From Streptosporangiales bacterium (GTDB lineage: Bacteria > Actinomycetota > Actinomycetes > Streptosporangiales > WHST01): a stretch of DNA of 56,779 nucleotides. The notes under the pieces are model-generated. The model did no database searches. It saw only the letters and a list, made by a program, of their open reading frames with translations, and had not been told where the DNA came from. The stretch covers positions 1 to 56,779 of the forward strand of contig WHST01000032.1 in the NCBI GenBank assembly GCA_009379955.1. The letters are read 5' to 3'. Made by a program: the position numbers and the translations under genes. How positions within the stretch are numbered: the first letter of the stretch is position 1; the number at the start of each line of letters is the position of its first letter. This document shows positions 43,131-51,196 of this stretch, piece by piece.

Positions 43131-44609
43131 CTATCGGCCGGCGGGCACGGGTGGGGCCTCGGACACCGAGGCGTCGTCGGCGGCGACGGGCTGTGCCGGC
43201 GGACCCGAGGACCGCATCGCGAGCGCCGTGACGACCGCGAGGGCGAGCAGGATCGCGGCGCCCACGCCACCGACGACGTTGAGGCCGGCGGTGTACGCGG
43301 CGTCGGACGTGAGGCCGTCGGCGAGCTGCGCGCGATAGATCCAGCCGCTGAGCGTGCCGAGGGTCGCGATGCCCATCGCCACGCCGAACTCGCCGCTGGT
43401 CTCCGACACCGACGCGGCGGCGCCGGCCTTCTCCGGTGGCGTGGCGCCGAACAGGACGGTGACGACCAGCGTGCACGCCAGCATGACGCCGAACGAGGCG
43501 AGGACCATGCCGGTCGCGAGCAACGGCAGGCCGTCCACGGCGCCGACGCGGGCCTGCAGCAGCAGGCCGATCCCGCAGACCACCAGGCCGGTCACGACCA
43601 CCCGCACCGTCGAGATCCTGCGGGCGAGCGCCGGTCCGAGGAGCGCCCCGGCGAGCAGGCCGAGGTTCTGGGGGATCAGCCACAGCCCGGCGTGCAACGG
43701 CGTCAGCCCGGCGACGATCTGCAGGTACTGGCTCGTGACCAGGCTGATTCCCGCCATGACGACGCCGCCCAGCACGCTGACCGCGAGCGCGGTGCCCGCC
43801 GTCCGGTTGGCGAACAGCGACAGGTCGAGCAGCGGGTCGGCGAGCCGGCGCTGGCGCCGGACGAACACGACCGCGAGCGCCACGCCCACGAGGACGGTGA
43901 CAACGGACGTCACCGGGTCACCGCCCCGGGAGAGGCCCTTCAGCCCGTGGACGACGGGCAGGATCGCGGCGAGCGACAGGACGACGCTGGCGACGTCGAG
44001 CCGTCCGCCCGACGGGATGCGCGACTCGGGCAGGAGCGCGCGGCCGGCCACGAGGAGCAGGACCATGAACGGCACGCCGAGCAGGAACGCCGAGCCCCAC
44101 CAGAAGTGCTGGAGCAGCGCGCCACCGACGAGCGGGCCGAGCGCCATGCCGCCCATGAAGCACGCGTACCACGCACCGATCGCGGTGCCCATCTGCTTCG
44201 GGTCGGGGAACATCGCGCGGATCAGCGCCATGCTCGACGGCATGAGCGTCGCGCCGGCGACGCCGAGCGCGGCGCGTGCGGCGATCAGCATCGCGGGCGT
44301 CGTCGCGTACGCCGCGACGACCGAGCAGACACCGAACACCGCCGCGCCGATCAGCAGCAGCCGCCGGCGGCCGATCCGGTCGCCGAGCGACCCCATCGTG
44401 ACGAGGAAGCCGGCGAGCAGGAACGAGTAGATGTCGAGGATCCAGAGCTGCTGGGTGCCGTCGGCGCCGAGGTCGGCGCTCAGGTGCGGGAGCGCCAGGT
44501 ACAGCACGCTCACGTCGAGGGAGAGCAGCAGGCTGGTCAGCGCCAGGACGGCGAGGCCGCCCCAGGCGCGGCGGCCCGCTCGCGCGGTCGTGGTCGTCGG
44601 TTCGGACAT
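43131..44609 (-). CDS. MFS drug exporter, DHA2 (EmrB/QacA) family, 14 helices
   Basis: The 492-residue protein has 14 predicted membrane segments. It shows LDVSVLYLALPHLSADLG near the N-terminus, GDRIGRRRLLLIG in the 2-3 loop and GAWYACFMGGMALGPLVGG, the DHA2 antiporter motif C region. These pumps expel lipophilic drugs or cations using the proton gradient. It lies downstream of a degenerate hydrolase gene and opposite a LysR-hydrolase fusion regulator, its probable controller. Confidence 0.93.
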   Translation of the reverse strand: MSEPTTTTARAGRRAWGGLAVLALTSLLLSLDVSVLYLALPHLSADLGADGTQQLWILDIYSFLLAGFLVTMGSLGDRIGRRRLLLIGAAVFGVCSVVAAYATTPAMLIAARAALGVAGATLMPSSMALIRAMFPDPKQMGTAIGAWYACFMGGMALGPLVGGALLQHFWWGSAFLLGVPFMVLLLVAGRALLPESRIPSGGRLDVASVVLSLAAILPVVHGLKGLSRGGDPVTSVVTVLVGVALAVVFVRRQRRLADPLLDLSLFANRTAGTALAVSVLGGVVMAGISLVTSQYLQIVAGLTPLHAGLWLIPQNLGLLAGALLGPALARRISTVRVVVTGLVVCGIGLLLQARVGAVDGLPLLATGMVLASFGVMLACTLVVTVLFGATPPEKAGAAASVSETSGEFGVAMGIATLGTLSGWIYRAQLADGLTSDAAYTAGLNVVGGVGAAILLALAVVTALAMRSSGPPAQPVAADDASVSEAPPVPAGR

Positions 44610-44642
44610 CTCGGCACTCCTTCGTCGTGTGGGTGGGTGAGG

Positions 44643-45137
44643 TCAACGTGTGCGTCCGTGCCATGCGACTGGCTTCGAACGGCCGAGACCGGCGGCGAGC
44701 GCTTCGCGCAGGCGCGCCACGAGGTCGGCTTCGCCGAGCGCGGCGTCGACGAGCACGTGCGCTGCGAGCGGCGGCCACCCGTCCTCGCCGGCCCGGCGCA
44801 CGACGGCAGCCGCCGGGCGCGTGCCCGTACCGGTGCCCACCACGACGAGACGACGCGGGTCGGCGTCGAGCTCGGCGGCATGGTCGGCGACCCATCCGGT
44901 GACCGCCATCGCGTCGTCGGCGGACAGCGCTAGCGCCGGGACCACGACGACGCACCGCACGCGCGGGCAGAGGTACCGGGCGTACGCATCCGCGGTCCCG
45001 GGATCGGCGAAGAGGATCACCACCTCCGTCGGCCCGCCGGGGTTCCCGCGGTCCGGGCGGTACACATCGGTCCGCAGGACGCCCGCACGTCCGCGCAGCC
45101 GCAGCTCGTCGGGGGTGGTGTGGATGGCGTCGGTCAT
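44643..45137 (-). CDS. Alpha/beta-hydrolase-like protein without a visible nucleophile
   Basis: The 164-residue protein resembles the first half of an alpha/beta hydrolase: strands VVILFADPG and RLVVVGTGTGTRPAAAVV, where the nucleophile elbow normally reads GxSxG but here has no serine. The C-terminal half that would carry the catalytic acid and histidine is missing. It may be a ligand-binding pseudoenzyme or a decaying gene. ATG 45197 is an alternative start giving 20 more residues. It is divergent from the LysR-hydrolase gene and upstream of the DHA2 exporter. Confidence 0.6.
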   Translation of the reverse strand: MTDAIHTTPDELRLRGRAGVLRTDVYRPDRGNPGGPTEVVILFADPGTADAYARYLCPRVRCVVVVPALALSADDAMAVTGWVADHAAELDADPRRLVVVGTGTGTRPAAAVVRRAGEDGWPPLAAHVLVDAALGEADLVARLREALAAGLGRSKPVAWHGRTR

Positions 45138-45233
45138 GTCCCACAGCGTCGGGTCGGCGAGCGGGGAACGGAAATGCCGGCTGCGTATGGCACTCATGCG
45201 CACGTGACATGACCGCACGAGCGCATCCGCACG

Positions 45234-45239
45234 CATAAT
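45234..45239 (+). promoter_or_regulatory. Candidate -10 element (CATAAT) for a leaderless transcript
   Basis: CATAAT lies 6 bases before the ATG at 45246, the distance expected for a leaderless mRNA. A -35 is weak (TGACCG at 45210-45215). No ribosome site precedes this ATG, which supports the idea. Confidence 0.35.
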
Positions 45240-45245
45240 GACCGC

Positions 45246-46475
45246 ATGACCGAGGACGCGACGGGCGGCACCGTGTCGCCAATTCCAGCGGCGCCGGACG
45301 CCATCGAGCTCCGGCACCTGCGCGCGTTCGTGGCGGTCGCGGAGGAGCTCAACTTCGGCCGGGCGGCCACCAGGCTGTACGTGTCGCAGCCCGCGCTGAG
45401 CCGCCAGATCCGGGCGCTGGAACGCCTCCTCGGCTGCGACCTGCTCCGCCGTTCCACCCACCGGGTGGAGCTCACGCTCGCCGGCGAGTCGCTGCTCGCC
45501 CGCACCCGCGACCTGCTGAGCGACCTCGACGACGCCGTCTCCGCGACGCGGACCGTCGGCGGCGAGCACACGCGCCGCGCCGCCGTGCTGTGGGGAGCCG
45601 TCCAGGAGGCGTCCGTCATCGCGGATGCGGACCTGCAGCAGATGCGCGACGCGTACGAGTCCGTGCAGCAGCAGTTCGCGCCCCCGCCCGAGGTCCGCGT
45701 CCGTTCGGTCAACGCCGGCGGGGTGCCCTCCCTGCTGCTCGGTCCTGGCGAGGACCACCGGGCGACGACGCTCTTCCTGCACGGTGGTGGCGGCGTGATG
45801 GGCTCAGCATTCGGCTACCAGCCACTCGTGGGCGCTCTCGCCGCCGCGGCCGACACCGGCGTCATGGCGGCCGAGTACCGGCTGGCGCCAGAGCACCCGT
45901 TCCCGGCAGCGCTCGAGGACGCGCTGAGTGCGTACCTGTGGCTGCTCGACCGGGGCGTCGCGCCCGAGCAGGTGACCGTCGCGGGCGACTCCTTCGGCGG
46001 GAGCATGGCGCTCGGGCTGCTGCTCTCGCTGCGACGACGTGATCTGCCGCTACCCGGCGGCGCCCTGTTCCTGTGCCCCGGCCTAGACCCGCGGCTGACC
46101 GCGCTGGCGAAGACCCTGAGCGGCGAGGATCTCGCGAAGGCACGCAAGGTCACCGAGCTCTACCTCGACGGCCATTCCCCCGACGACCCGCTGGTCAACC
46201 CGCTGACCGCCGACCTCGCCGGTCTGCCGCCGCTGCTCGTGCAGGCGGCGACCCGCGACCCCAGCGTCGACGACGCGCACCGCCTCGTCGAACGCGCGAC
46301 GGACTGCGGCGTCGAGGTGAAGCTCGAGCTCTACCCGGTCGAGACGCACATCTTCCAGATCTTCTGGCCGTTCCTACCCGAGGCCGCCGACGCCGTCCAG
46401 CGTGCCGGGCGGTTCCTCCAGGCCGGGACGGCCAGGGCCACTGCCCCCGGCACCCTCGGGCGAGCAGGTCGGTGA
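45246..46475 (+). CDS. LysR DNA-binding domain fused to an HSL-type alpha/beta hydrolase
   Basis: The 409-residue protein joins two domains rarely seen together. Residues 20-105 are a LysR winged helix (ELNFGRAATRLYVSQPALSR, then RRSTHRVELTLAG) with its linker helix. Instead of the LysR effector-binding domain, residues about 145-395 form a hormone-sensitive-lipase-like hydrolase: oxyanion motif HGGGG (179-183), nucleophile S249 in GDSFGG, acid D338 in RDPSVDD and base H368 in ETHIF. All catalytic residues are present. It could sense esters by cleaving them, or be a repurposed enzyme. It is divergent from a degenerate hydrolase and a DHA2 exporter, and upstream of a second DHA2 exporter. Confidence 0.88.
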   Translation: MTEDATGGTVSPIPAAPDAIELRHLRAFVAVAEELNFGRAATRLYVSQPALSRQIRALERLLGCDLLRRSTHRVELTLAGESLLARTRDLLSDLDDAVSATRTVGGEHTRRAAVLWGAVQEASVIADADLQQMRDAYESVQQQFAPPPEVRVRSVNAGGVPSLLLGPGEDHRATTLFLHGGGGVMGSAFGYQPLVGALAAAADTGVMAAEYRLAPEHPFPAALEDALSAYLWLLDRGVAPEQVTVAGDSFGGSMALGLLLSLRRRDLPLPGGALFLCPGLDPRLTALAKTLSGEDLAKARKVTELYLDGHSPDDPLVNPLTADLAGLPPLLVQAATRDPSVDDAHRLVERATDCGVEVKLELYPVETHIFQIFWPFLPEAADAVQRAGRFLQAGTARATAPGTLGRAGR

Positions 46476-46514
46476 CAGCTCACGTTGACCACGAGCGGAT
46501 CCGGGGACCCAGCG

Positions 46515-46542
46515 GTCACACCACGGTGGGCGACGGTGTGAC
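46515..46542. terminator. Inverted repeat GTCACACC-N12-GGTGTGAC
   Basis: Two perfect 8-bp arms (46515-46522 and 46535-46542) lie 39 bases after the LysR-hydrolase stop. They may end that transcript or act as an operator for the exporter at 46692. Apart from this, the 216-bp gap shows nothing clear. Confidence 0.4.
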
Positions 46543-46691
46543 GACAGCTCGATGAACCGCGCGTGAGGAACGCGGGACGGAGGAAATTCGGTCGACAGGC
46601 TGTCGGTTACACCTCGTACGCTGATGATCAGTTCGGGGGCACACGACCCCTGGGTGATTTCTCTTCGACGCTGCGAACCCTTGGGAGCCGT

Positions 46692-48170
46692 GTGACCGAC
46701 CAGACTGGCCTGCGTGAGCTCGAGCCGACTCCCCTCGACCCGCAGCCCGAGAAGATGAGCGCCCGCGACCGCACGGTGATCGCGGTGCTGCTGGTGTCGA
46801 CGTTCGTCGTCATCCTCAACGAGACCATCATGAGCGTCGCGCTGCCCGTGCTCATGACCGACCTGCGGGTCGACGCGGGAGTCGGGCAGTGGCTGACCTC
46901 GGGGTTCCTGCTGACGATGGCCGTGATCATCCCGATCACCGGCTTCCTCATCCGCCGGGTGCCGACCCGAGCGCTGTACGGCGCCGCCATGATCCTGTTC
47001 AGCGCCGGCACGCTCGCCGCGGCGCTCGCACCCGGCTTCCCGGTTCTGCTCGGCGCGCGCATCGTCCAGGCGAGCGGCACCGCGATCATGCTGCCGCTGC
47101 TCATGACCACGGTGATGACCCTCGTGCCGCCGACGCGTCGGGGCGCCGTGATGGGCAACATCTCGATCGTCATCTCGGTGGCGCCCGCCATCGGCCCGAC
47201 GGTCTCCGGCATCGTGCTCGACCTGCTCGGTTGGCGGTGGATGTTCTGGCTCGTCCTGCCGATCGCCCTGGTCACCCTGCTGCTCGGGCTGCGCCGCATG
47301 GTCGACATCGGCGAGTCGAGCCACGCCCCGATCGACATGCTGTCGGTCGTCCTCTCCTTGCTCGGCTTCGGCGGCCTGGTGTACGGGCTCAGCAGCATCG
47401 GTCACGCGTCGGCGGCCCAGGCGTACATCCCGAGCTGGCTGCCGTTCGTCGTGGGCGGCGCGGGGCTGGTGCTGTTCATCGTCCGCCAGGTGGTGCTGCA
47501 GCGCTCCGACCGCGCGCTGCTCGACCTGCGCACGTTCCGGTCGCGCAACTTCACCGCGGCCGCGGGCCTGATGGCGTTGATGATGATGACCTTGCTCGGC
47601 ACGGTCATCCTGCTGCCGATCTACCTGCAGAACGTCCTACGGCTCGAACCGCTCACCACCGGGCTCATCCTGCTGCCCGGCGGCCTGCTCATGGGTCTGC
47701 TCGGTCCGGTGGTCGGGCGGCTGTACGACCGCCTCGGCGCCCGCGCGCTGCTGGTGCCCGGCATGGCCCTCGTGAGCCTCGCGCTCTGGTCGACCACGCT
47801 GTTCACCGAGTCGAGCGCGATCTGGCAGATCCTGGGCTTCCATCTGCTGCTCAGCGTCGGCCTGGCGTTCGTGTTCACGCCGCTGTTCACCGCGGGCCTC
47901 GGCGCCGTCGAGCCGCGGTTCTACTCCTACGGCAGCGCGATCATCGGCACGACCCAGCAACTCGCCGGCGCGGCCGGCGTGGCCCTGCTGGTGACGGTGA
48001 TGAGCCTGCGCTCGGCCGACCTCGCCGCGGCGGGCGCGACCGTGATGGAGCAGACCTCGAAGGGTGTGCACGCCGCGTTCCTCGTCGCCGCGGTCATGTC
48101 GCTGGTAGGGATCGTGGGAGCGTTCCTCGTCCGCACACCACCGGCCGAAGACGTCCCGGCCACCCACTGA
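46692..48170 (+). CDS. MFS drug exporter, DHA2 (EmrB) family, 14 helices
   Basis: The 492-residue protein shows LNETIMSVALPVLMTDL in helix 1 and GNISIVISVAPAIGPTVSG in the antiporter motif C position, with 14 membrane segments. GTG 46692, with GGGAG 5 bases upstream, is preferred over ATG 46563, whose extra 43 residues are polar and not family-like. It probably exports a toxic compound; control by the LysR-hydrolase fusion just upstream is plausible. Confidence 0.93.
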   Translation: MTDQTGLRELEPTPLDPQPEKMSARDRTVIAVLLVSTFVVILNETIMSVALPVLMTDLRVDAGVGQWLTSGFLLTMAVIIPITGFLIRRVPTRALYGAAMILFSAGTLAAALAPGFPVLLGARIVQASGTAIMLPLLMTTVMTLVPPTRRGAVMGNISIVISVAPAIGPTVSGIVLDLLGWRWMFWLVLPIALVTLLLGLRRMVDIGESSHAPIDMLSVVLSLLGFGGLVYGLSSIGHASAAQAYIPSWLPFVVGGAGLVLFIVRQVVLQRSDRALLDLRTFRSRNFTAAAGLMALMMMTLLGTVILLPIYLQNVLRLEPLTTGLILLPGGLLMGLLGPVVGRLYDRLGARALLVPGMALVSLALWSTTLFTESSAIWQILGFHLLLSVGLAFVFTPLFTAGLGAVEPRFYSYGSAIIGTTQQLAGAAGVALLVTVMSLRSADLAAAGATVMEQTSKGVHAAFLVAAVMSLVGIVGAFLVRTPPAEDVPATH

Positions 48171-48180
48171 GCCGGCGCGG

Positions 48181-48726
48181 TCAGCCGGTGAAGCGCCAGC
48201 GGGTGGGCGTGATCGACTCGCCGTCGGTGGGGAAGGCGAACGCCTTCGTCGGGGTGATCTTGTACACGTCGTAGGGCGGTCCGCCGGAGGTGGGCGCGCC
48301 GTACTCGGAGTCGAGCTTCCCGGCCACGACCACCGTCGGCCAGCCGTAGACCGTGTCGAAAGCCCCGGACGCGCGCTGCAGTCCGGCCTGGTCGGTCACC
48401 TGCCGGGCCTCGCCCTCGACGACGAGATGCACGTCGTCCTTGTCGGAGGACACGACGCACCGCCCGTCGGCCGCCAGGTTGCGACTCTTCCTCGCCGTGT
48501 CCTTCGACGCGACGTAGAACACCGACTCCGACCAGGCGGCGAACACCGGCATGACGTGCGGTGCGCCGTCGGGTCGGACGGTGGCGAGCCAGTACCACCC
48601 ACCCTGCGCCAGCCGTGCCTGGACATCGGCCCACGGCACGGGTCGCGAGTTGCCCTGCTCGCTCTCCGCGGCGGTGCCCTTGCCCTCCCGCGACATGGCC
48701 TCACCTGCGGGACTCTCGGATGTCAT
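48181..48726 (-). CDS. Pyridoxamine 5'-phosphate oxidase-fold flavin/F420-binding protein
   Basis: The 181-residue protein has the split-barrel pattern: WLATVRPDGAPHVMPVFAAW, then SVFYVASKDTARKSRNL and VVSSDKDDVHLVVEGEA. Such proteins bind FMN or F420 and often reduce or sequester small molecules; true PdxH activity is unlikely. GAGAGGAGT precedes the ATG at 48726. It converges with the DHA2 exporter (10 bases between stops) and is divergent from the ArsR-type regulator. Confidence 0.88.
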   Translation of the reverse strand: MTSESPAGEAMSREGKGTAAESEQGNSRPVPWADVQARLAQGGWYWLATVRPDGAPHVMPVFAAWSESVFYVASKDTARKSRNLAADGRCVVSSDKDDVHLVVEGEARQVTDQAGLQRASGAFDTVYGWPTVVVAGKLDSEYGAPTSGGPPYDVYKITPTKAFAFPTDGESITPTRWRFTG

Positions 48727-48902
48727 TGTGCGACTCCTCTCGATCGGGCCGGCAGCGCCGGAGCGTGTCGGGACGCGATCCACCACGCGGCGGTGGCGAC
48801 CACAGCGACGATCCCCGCGTCGACACCGTACATATCGCGTGGACGGCGCACCTACCACTTGCCACGATGAGCGCTCGCCCGTACGGCGCCGACAGGAGGA
48901 CC

Positions 48903-49460
48903 ATGACGCAGCGAAGCAACGACCTCGGTCATGCCGCGGCGCTGCTCGGCGTCCTCAGCACGCCGCGGCGCCTCGACCTGTTGGCCACGATCGTCAGGCG
49001 GCAGGCGTCCGGCGCGGACTGCTCGCTGGGAGCCGTCGCGACGGCGATGGACTCGAGCCAGCAGGCACTGGCCAAGGACCTGGTGCGGCTGCAGGAATGC
49101 GGCCTGCTGACGATCGAGAGCGGCGGTGTCTCCGCAGACCTGTCGGTGCTGCGGTCGGCCGCGGACGCCGTCGGCGAGACCCTGCCGATCACGCCGCACC
49201 TGGCCATCGATCCCGACCTTGCGCGCTTCTTCAGCCACGGCCGTCTCGTGACCGTGCCGTTCGACGCGGACCTGCAGCGGCGCATCGCGAAGGTCCTCGT
49301 CCGCCTGCTGCCGCTCGACGTGGAGATGTCGGAGGCCGAGGTCAACGACCTGCTGGGCCAGGTGCACCCCGACCACGCGCTGCTCCGCCGCCTCCTGGTC
49401 GACGAGCGACTGGTGACCAGGCACGCGAGCGCGGGCTACCGCAGGGTTCGCGCGGGCTGA
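48903..49460 (+). CDS. ArsR-like HTH regulator with DUF2087 domain
   Basis: The 185-residue protein has an N-terminal winged helix (ALLGVLSTPRRLDLLATIV, then MDSSQQALAKDLVRLQECG) and a C-terminal DUF2087 domain (residues about 115-185, ending LLVDERLVTRHASAGYRRV). AGGAGG lies 3 bases before ATG 48903; ATG 48867 is a weaker alternative. It may control the divergent FMN-binding protein. Confidence 0.82.
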   Translation: MTQRSNDLGHAAALLGVLSTPRRLDLLATIVRRQASGADCSLGAVATAMDSSQQALAKDLVRLQECGLLTIESGGVSADLSVLRSAADAVGETLPITPHLAIDPDLARFFSHGRLVTVPFDADLQRRIAKVLVRLLPLDVEMSEAEVNDLLGQVHPDHALLRRLLVDERLVTRHASAGYRRVRAG

Positions 49461-49506
49461 CGTCGGTGCACTTCTCGATCGCGCAGCGGCGTGCGATGGT
49501 GAGGTC

Positions 49507-49977
49507 ATGGACCGTGCCGACATGGAGATCCGCCGGTACCGGCCCACGGACCTGACGGCCGTCCTGGGCATCGCCCCGCGACTGACCGAGGGAGTCGCCG
49601 CCTGGCACGAGCCGCAGCGGGTCCTCGACGCGGTGACCGGCTGGGTCGGTGCGTACCCGGAGACCGCCGCCCGCGACTCCGTGGCGGTGTTCCTCCCCGA
49701 GGACGCCGGCGCCGTGATCGGCCTCATCGGAGTCTCGGAGCGCCGCCACTTCACCGGTGAGACCGAGGGCTACGTCGGCGAGCTGGTCGTCTCGTCGACG
49801 TCGGCGCGGCAGGGCGTCGGACGCGCGCTCATGGGTGCGGCTGAGGACTCGGCAAGGCAACGGGGACACGGGCGCGTCACCCTCGATACAGGGTGGGACA
49901 ACGCGACTGCCCGCGAGTTCTACGCCGCCCTCGGCTACGAGGCCGAAGGCGTCCGGCTGAGCAAGCCGGTGCACTGA
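49507..49977 (+). CDS. GNAT-family N-acetyltransferase
   Basis: The 156-residue protein matches the GNAT fold: beta-strand GYVGELVVSSTSARQGVGRA carries the acetyl-CoA-binding Q/R-x-x-G-x-G/A motif, and TAREFYAALGYE is the usual C-terminal strand-helix. The acceptor is unknown. The gene lies opposite to, and partly within, the open frame continuing from the truncated ATPase gene. Confidence 0.88.
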   Translation: MDRADMEIRRYRPTDLTAVLGIAPRLTEGVAAWHEPQRVLDAVTGWVGAYPETAARDSVAVFLPEDAGAVIGLIGVSERRHFTGETEGYVGELVVSSTSARQGVGRALMGAAEDSARQRGHGRVTLDTGWDNATAREFYAALGYEAEGVRLSKPVH

Positions 49978-51141
49978 CCCGCACCCCTCAGGAAGGGTTG
50001 CCCGCGGGGTGTCGTCTGGATGGGCGCCGGCGAGGTGCCCGCGCGCCGCCTCCCTGAGCAGGTCGGCGGTCAGCGGTGCCTGCAGGCCGAGCCGGCGGGC
50101 GTCGGCGGCGGCGTGGATGACGGCACGCTGGTCGTCGGTGGCCCGCTCGTAGCGGCCGAGGAGCTCGCGCGCACCGGCGAGGTGCTCGGTGACGCCGTAG
50201 TCGGGGTCGCCGAGCGCCTCCGCCAGTACCGGATCGGCCTCGGCGAGCTCCCGCGCGGCGGTCGTCTCGGACGTGGAGAAGGAGTCCAGAGGCAGCTCGC
50301 AGGACACGTTCGCCAAGGCGTCGAAGGCCTCGGGGAACCGGTGGCGGTGCTGGCCGGTGGCCGGGTCGCGCTCAGTGGAGCGCAGTTGCGCGAGGTTCTC
50401 CCGCCAGATCGCGGCGACGACGATCACCTTGTGCGGCGGCCGGAGCAGCCGGGTGACCACCGTCGGGTCGAGCGGGGTGTCGGAGGCACGCTGGTACGGG
50501 CCGGCGAGGAAGCGCTGCAGCTCGTCGAGCCACACGACGAACGTCGGCAGCGAGTCGGCGTCGTGGCCGATCCTGTTGACCAGCGCGGCGTTGCCGACCT
50601 CGGGCGCCAGTACCTCTAGGTCGCCTAGCTCGCTGCGAGCGGTCTCGTAGAGGAGCCGGGTCTTTCCGACACATGAGTTCCCCACCACCAGCAGGAAGCC
50701 GCCGGTCGAGCGGGCCTCCCGCATCCAGGACCGCAACCGCGGGCTCACGTCGCGATCGACGAACCCCGCGACCCGACGGACCGAGCGGCCGTCCTCGTCC
50801 ACCGGGTCGGGAGCCCGGTGGACGCTGGACCTGAGCGCCTCCCCGTCCGTATCGCCCATGGGGACCAGCGCGTCGCGCCAGTCGGCGTCCGCTGGTACCG
50901 CGGGGCCGATCGACGGCACGTCGGGTGCCGTCCGAGACCGCATCCATCGCACCAACCAGACCGTCGCCGGGAGCAGGACCGCGGCCACGGCCACCGCCAG
51001 TCCGGCGGCCTGGGCGATGTCCGCCCCCGCGCTCCCGAGCCGCACCAGTCGCACCACCATGACCACCAGGGCAGTGGCCACCGCCACCCAGGCCACGACG
51101 ACGGCGACCCAGCCCAGCACCCTCAGCCGTGACCATCGCAT
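49978..51141 (-). pseudogene. Membrane-anchored P-loop ATPase, 3'-truncated
   Basis: Two membrane helices (residues 9-32 and 46-66) precede a P-loop domain with Walker A GNSCVGKT (154-161) and Walker B FVVWLDE (201-207). Actinobacterial relatives of this STAND-like group continue into long repeat regions. Here recognisable similarity stops after TADLLREAARGHLAG, near residue 375. The frame stays open to 49342, but that part is only the antisense of the GNAT and ArsR-type genes. I infer loss of the 3' part; the end I give is a boundary, not a stop codon. The gene is convergent with the GNAT gene. Confidence 0.6.
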
Positions 51142-51196
51142 AAGGACCGATCATGCCGCGCTTCGAAGCGTTGCGCTGCCGATCACCGCGATCGGC

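Noticed and set aside
48181-48726. True pyridoxamine phosphate oxidase (PdxH)
   Set aside because: The protein has only the split-barrel core and lacks the conserved C-terminal PdxH region.
50020-50619. A 199-codon plus-strand frame opposite the truncated ATPase
   Set aside because: It is antisense to the P-loop ATPase region and has no recognisable domain.
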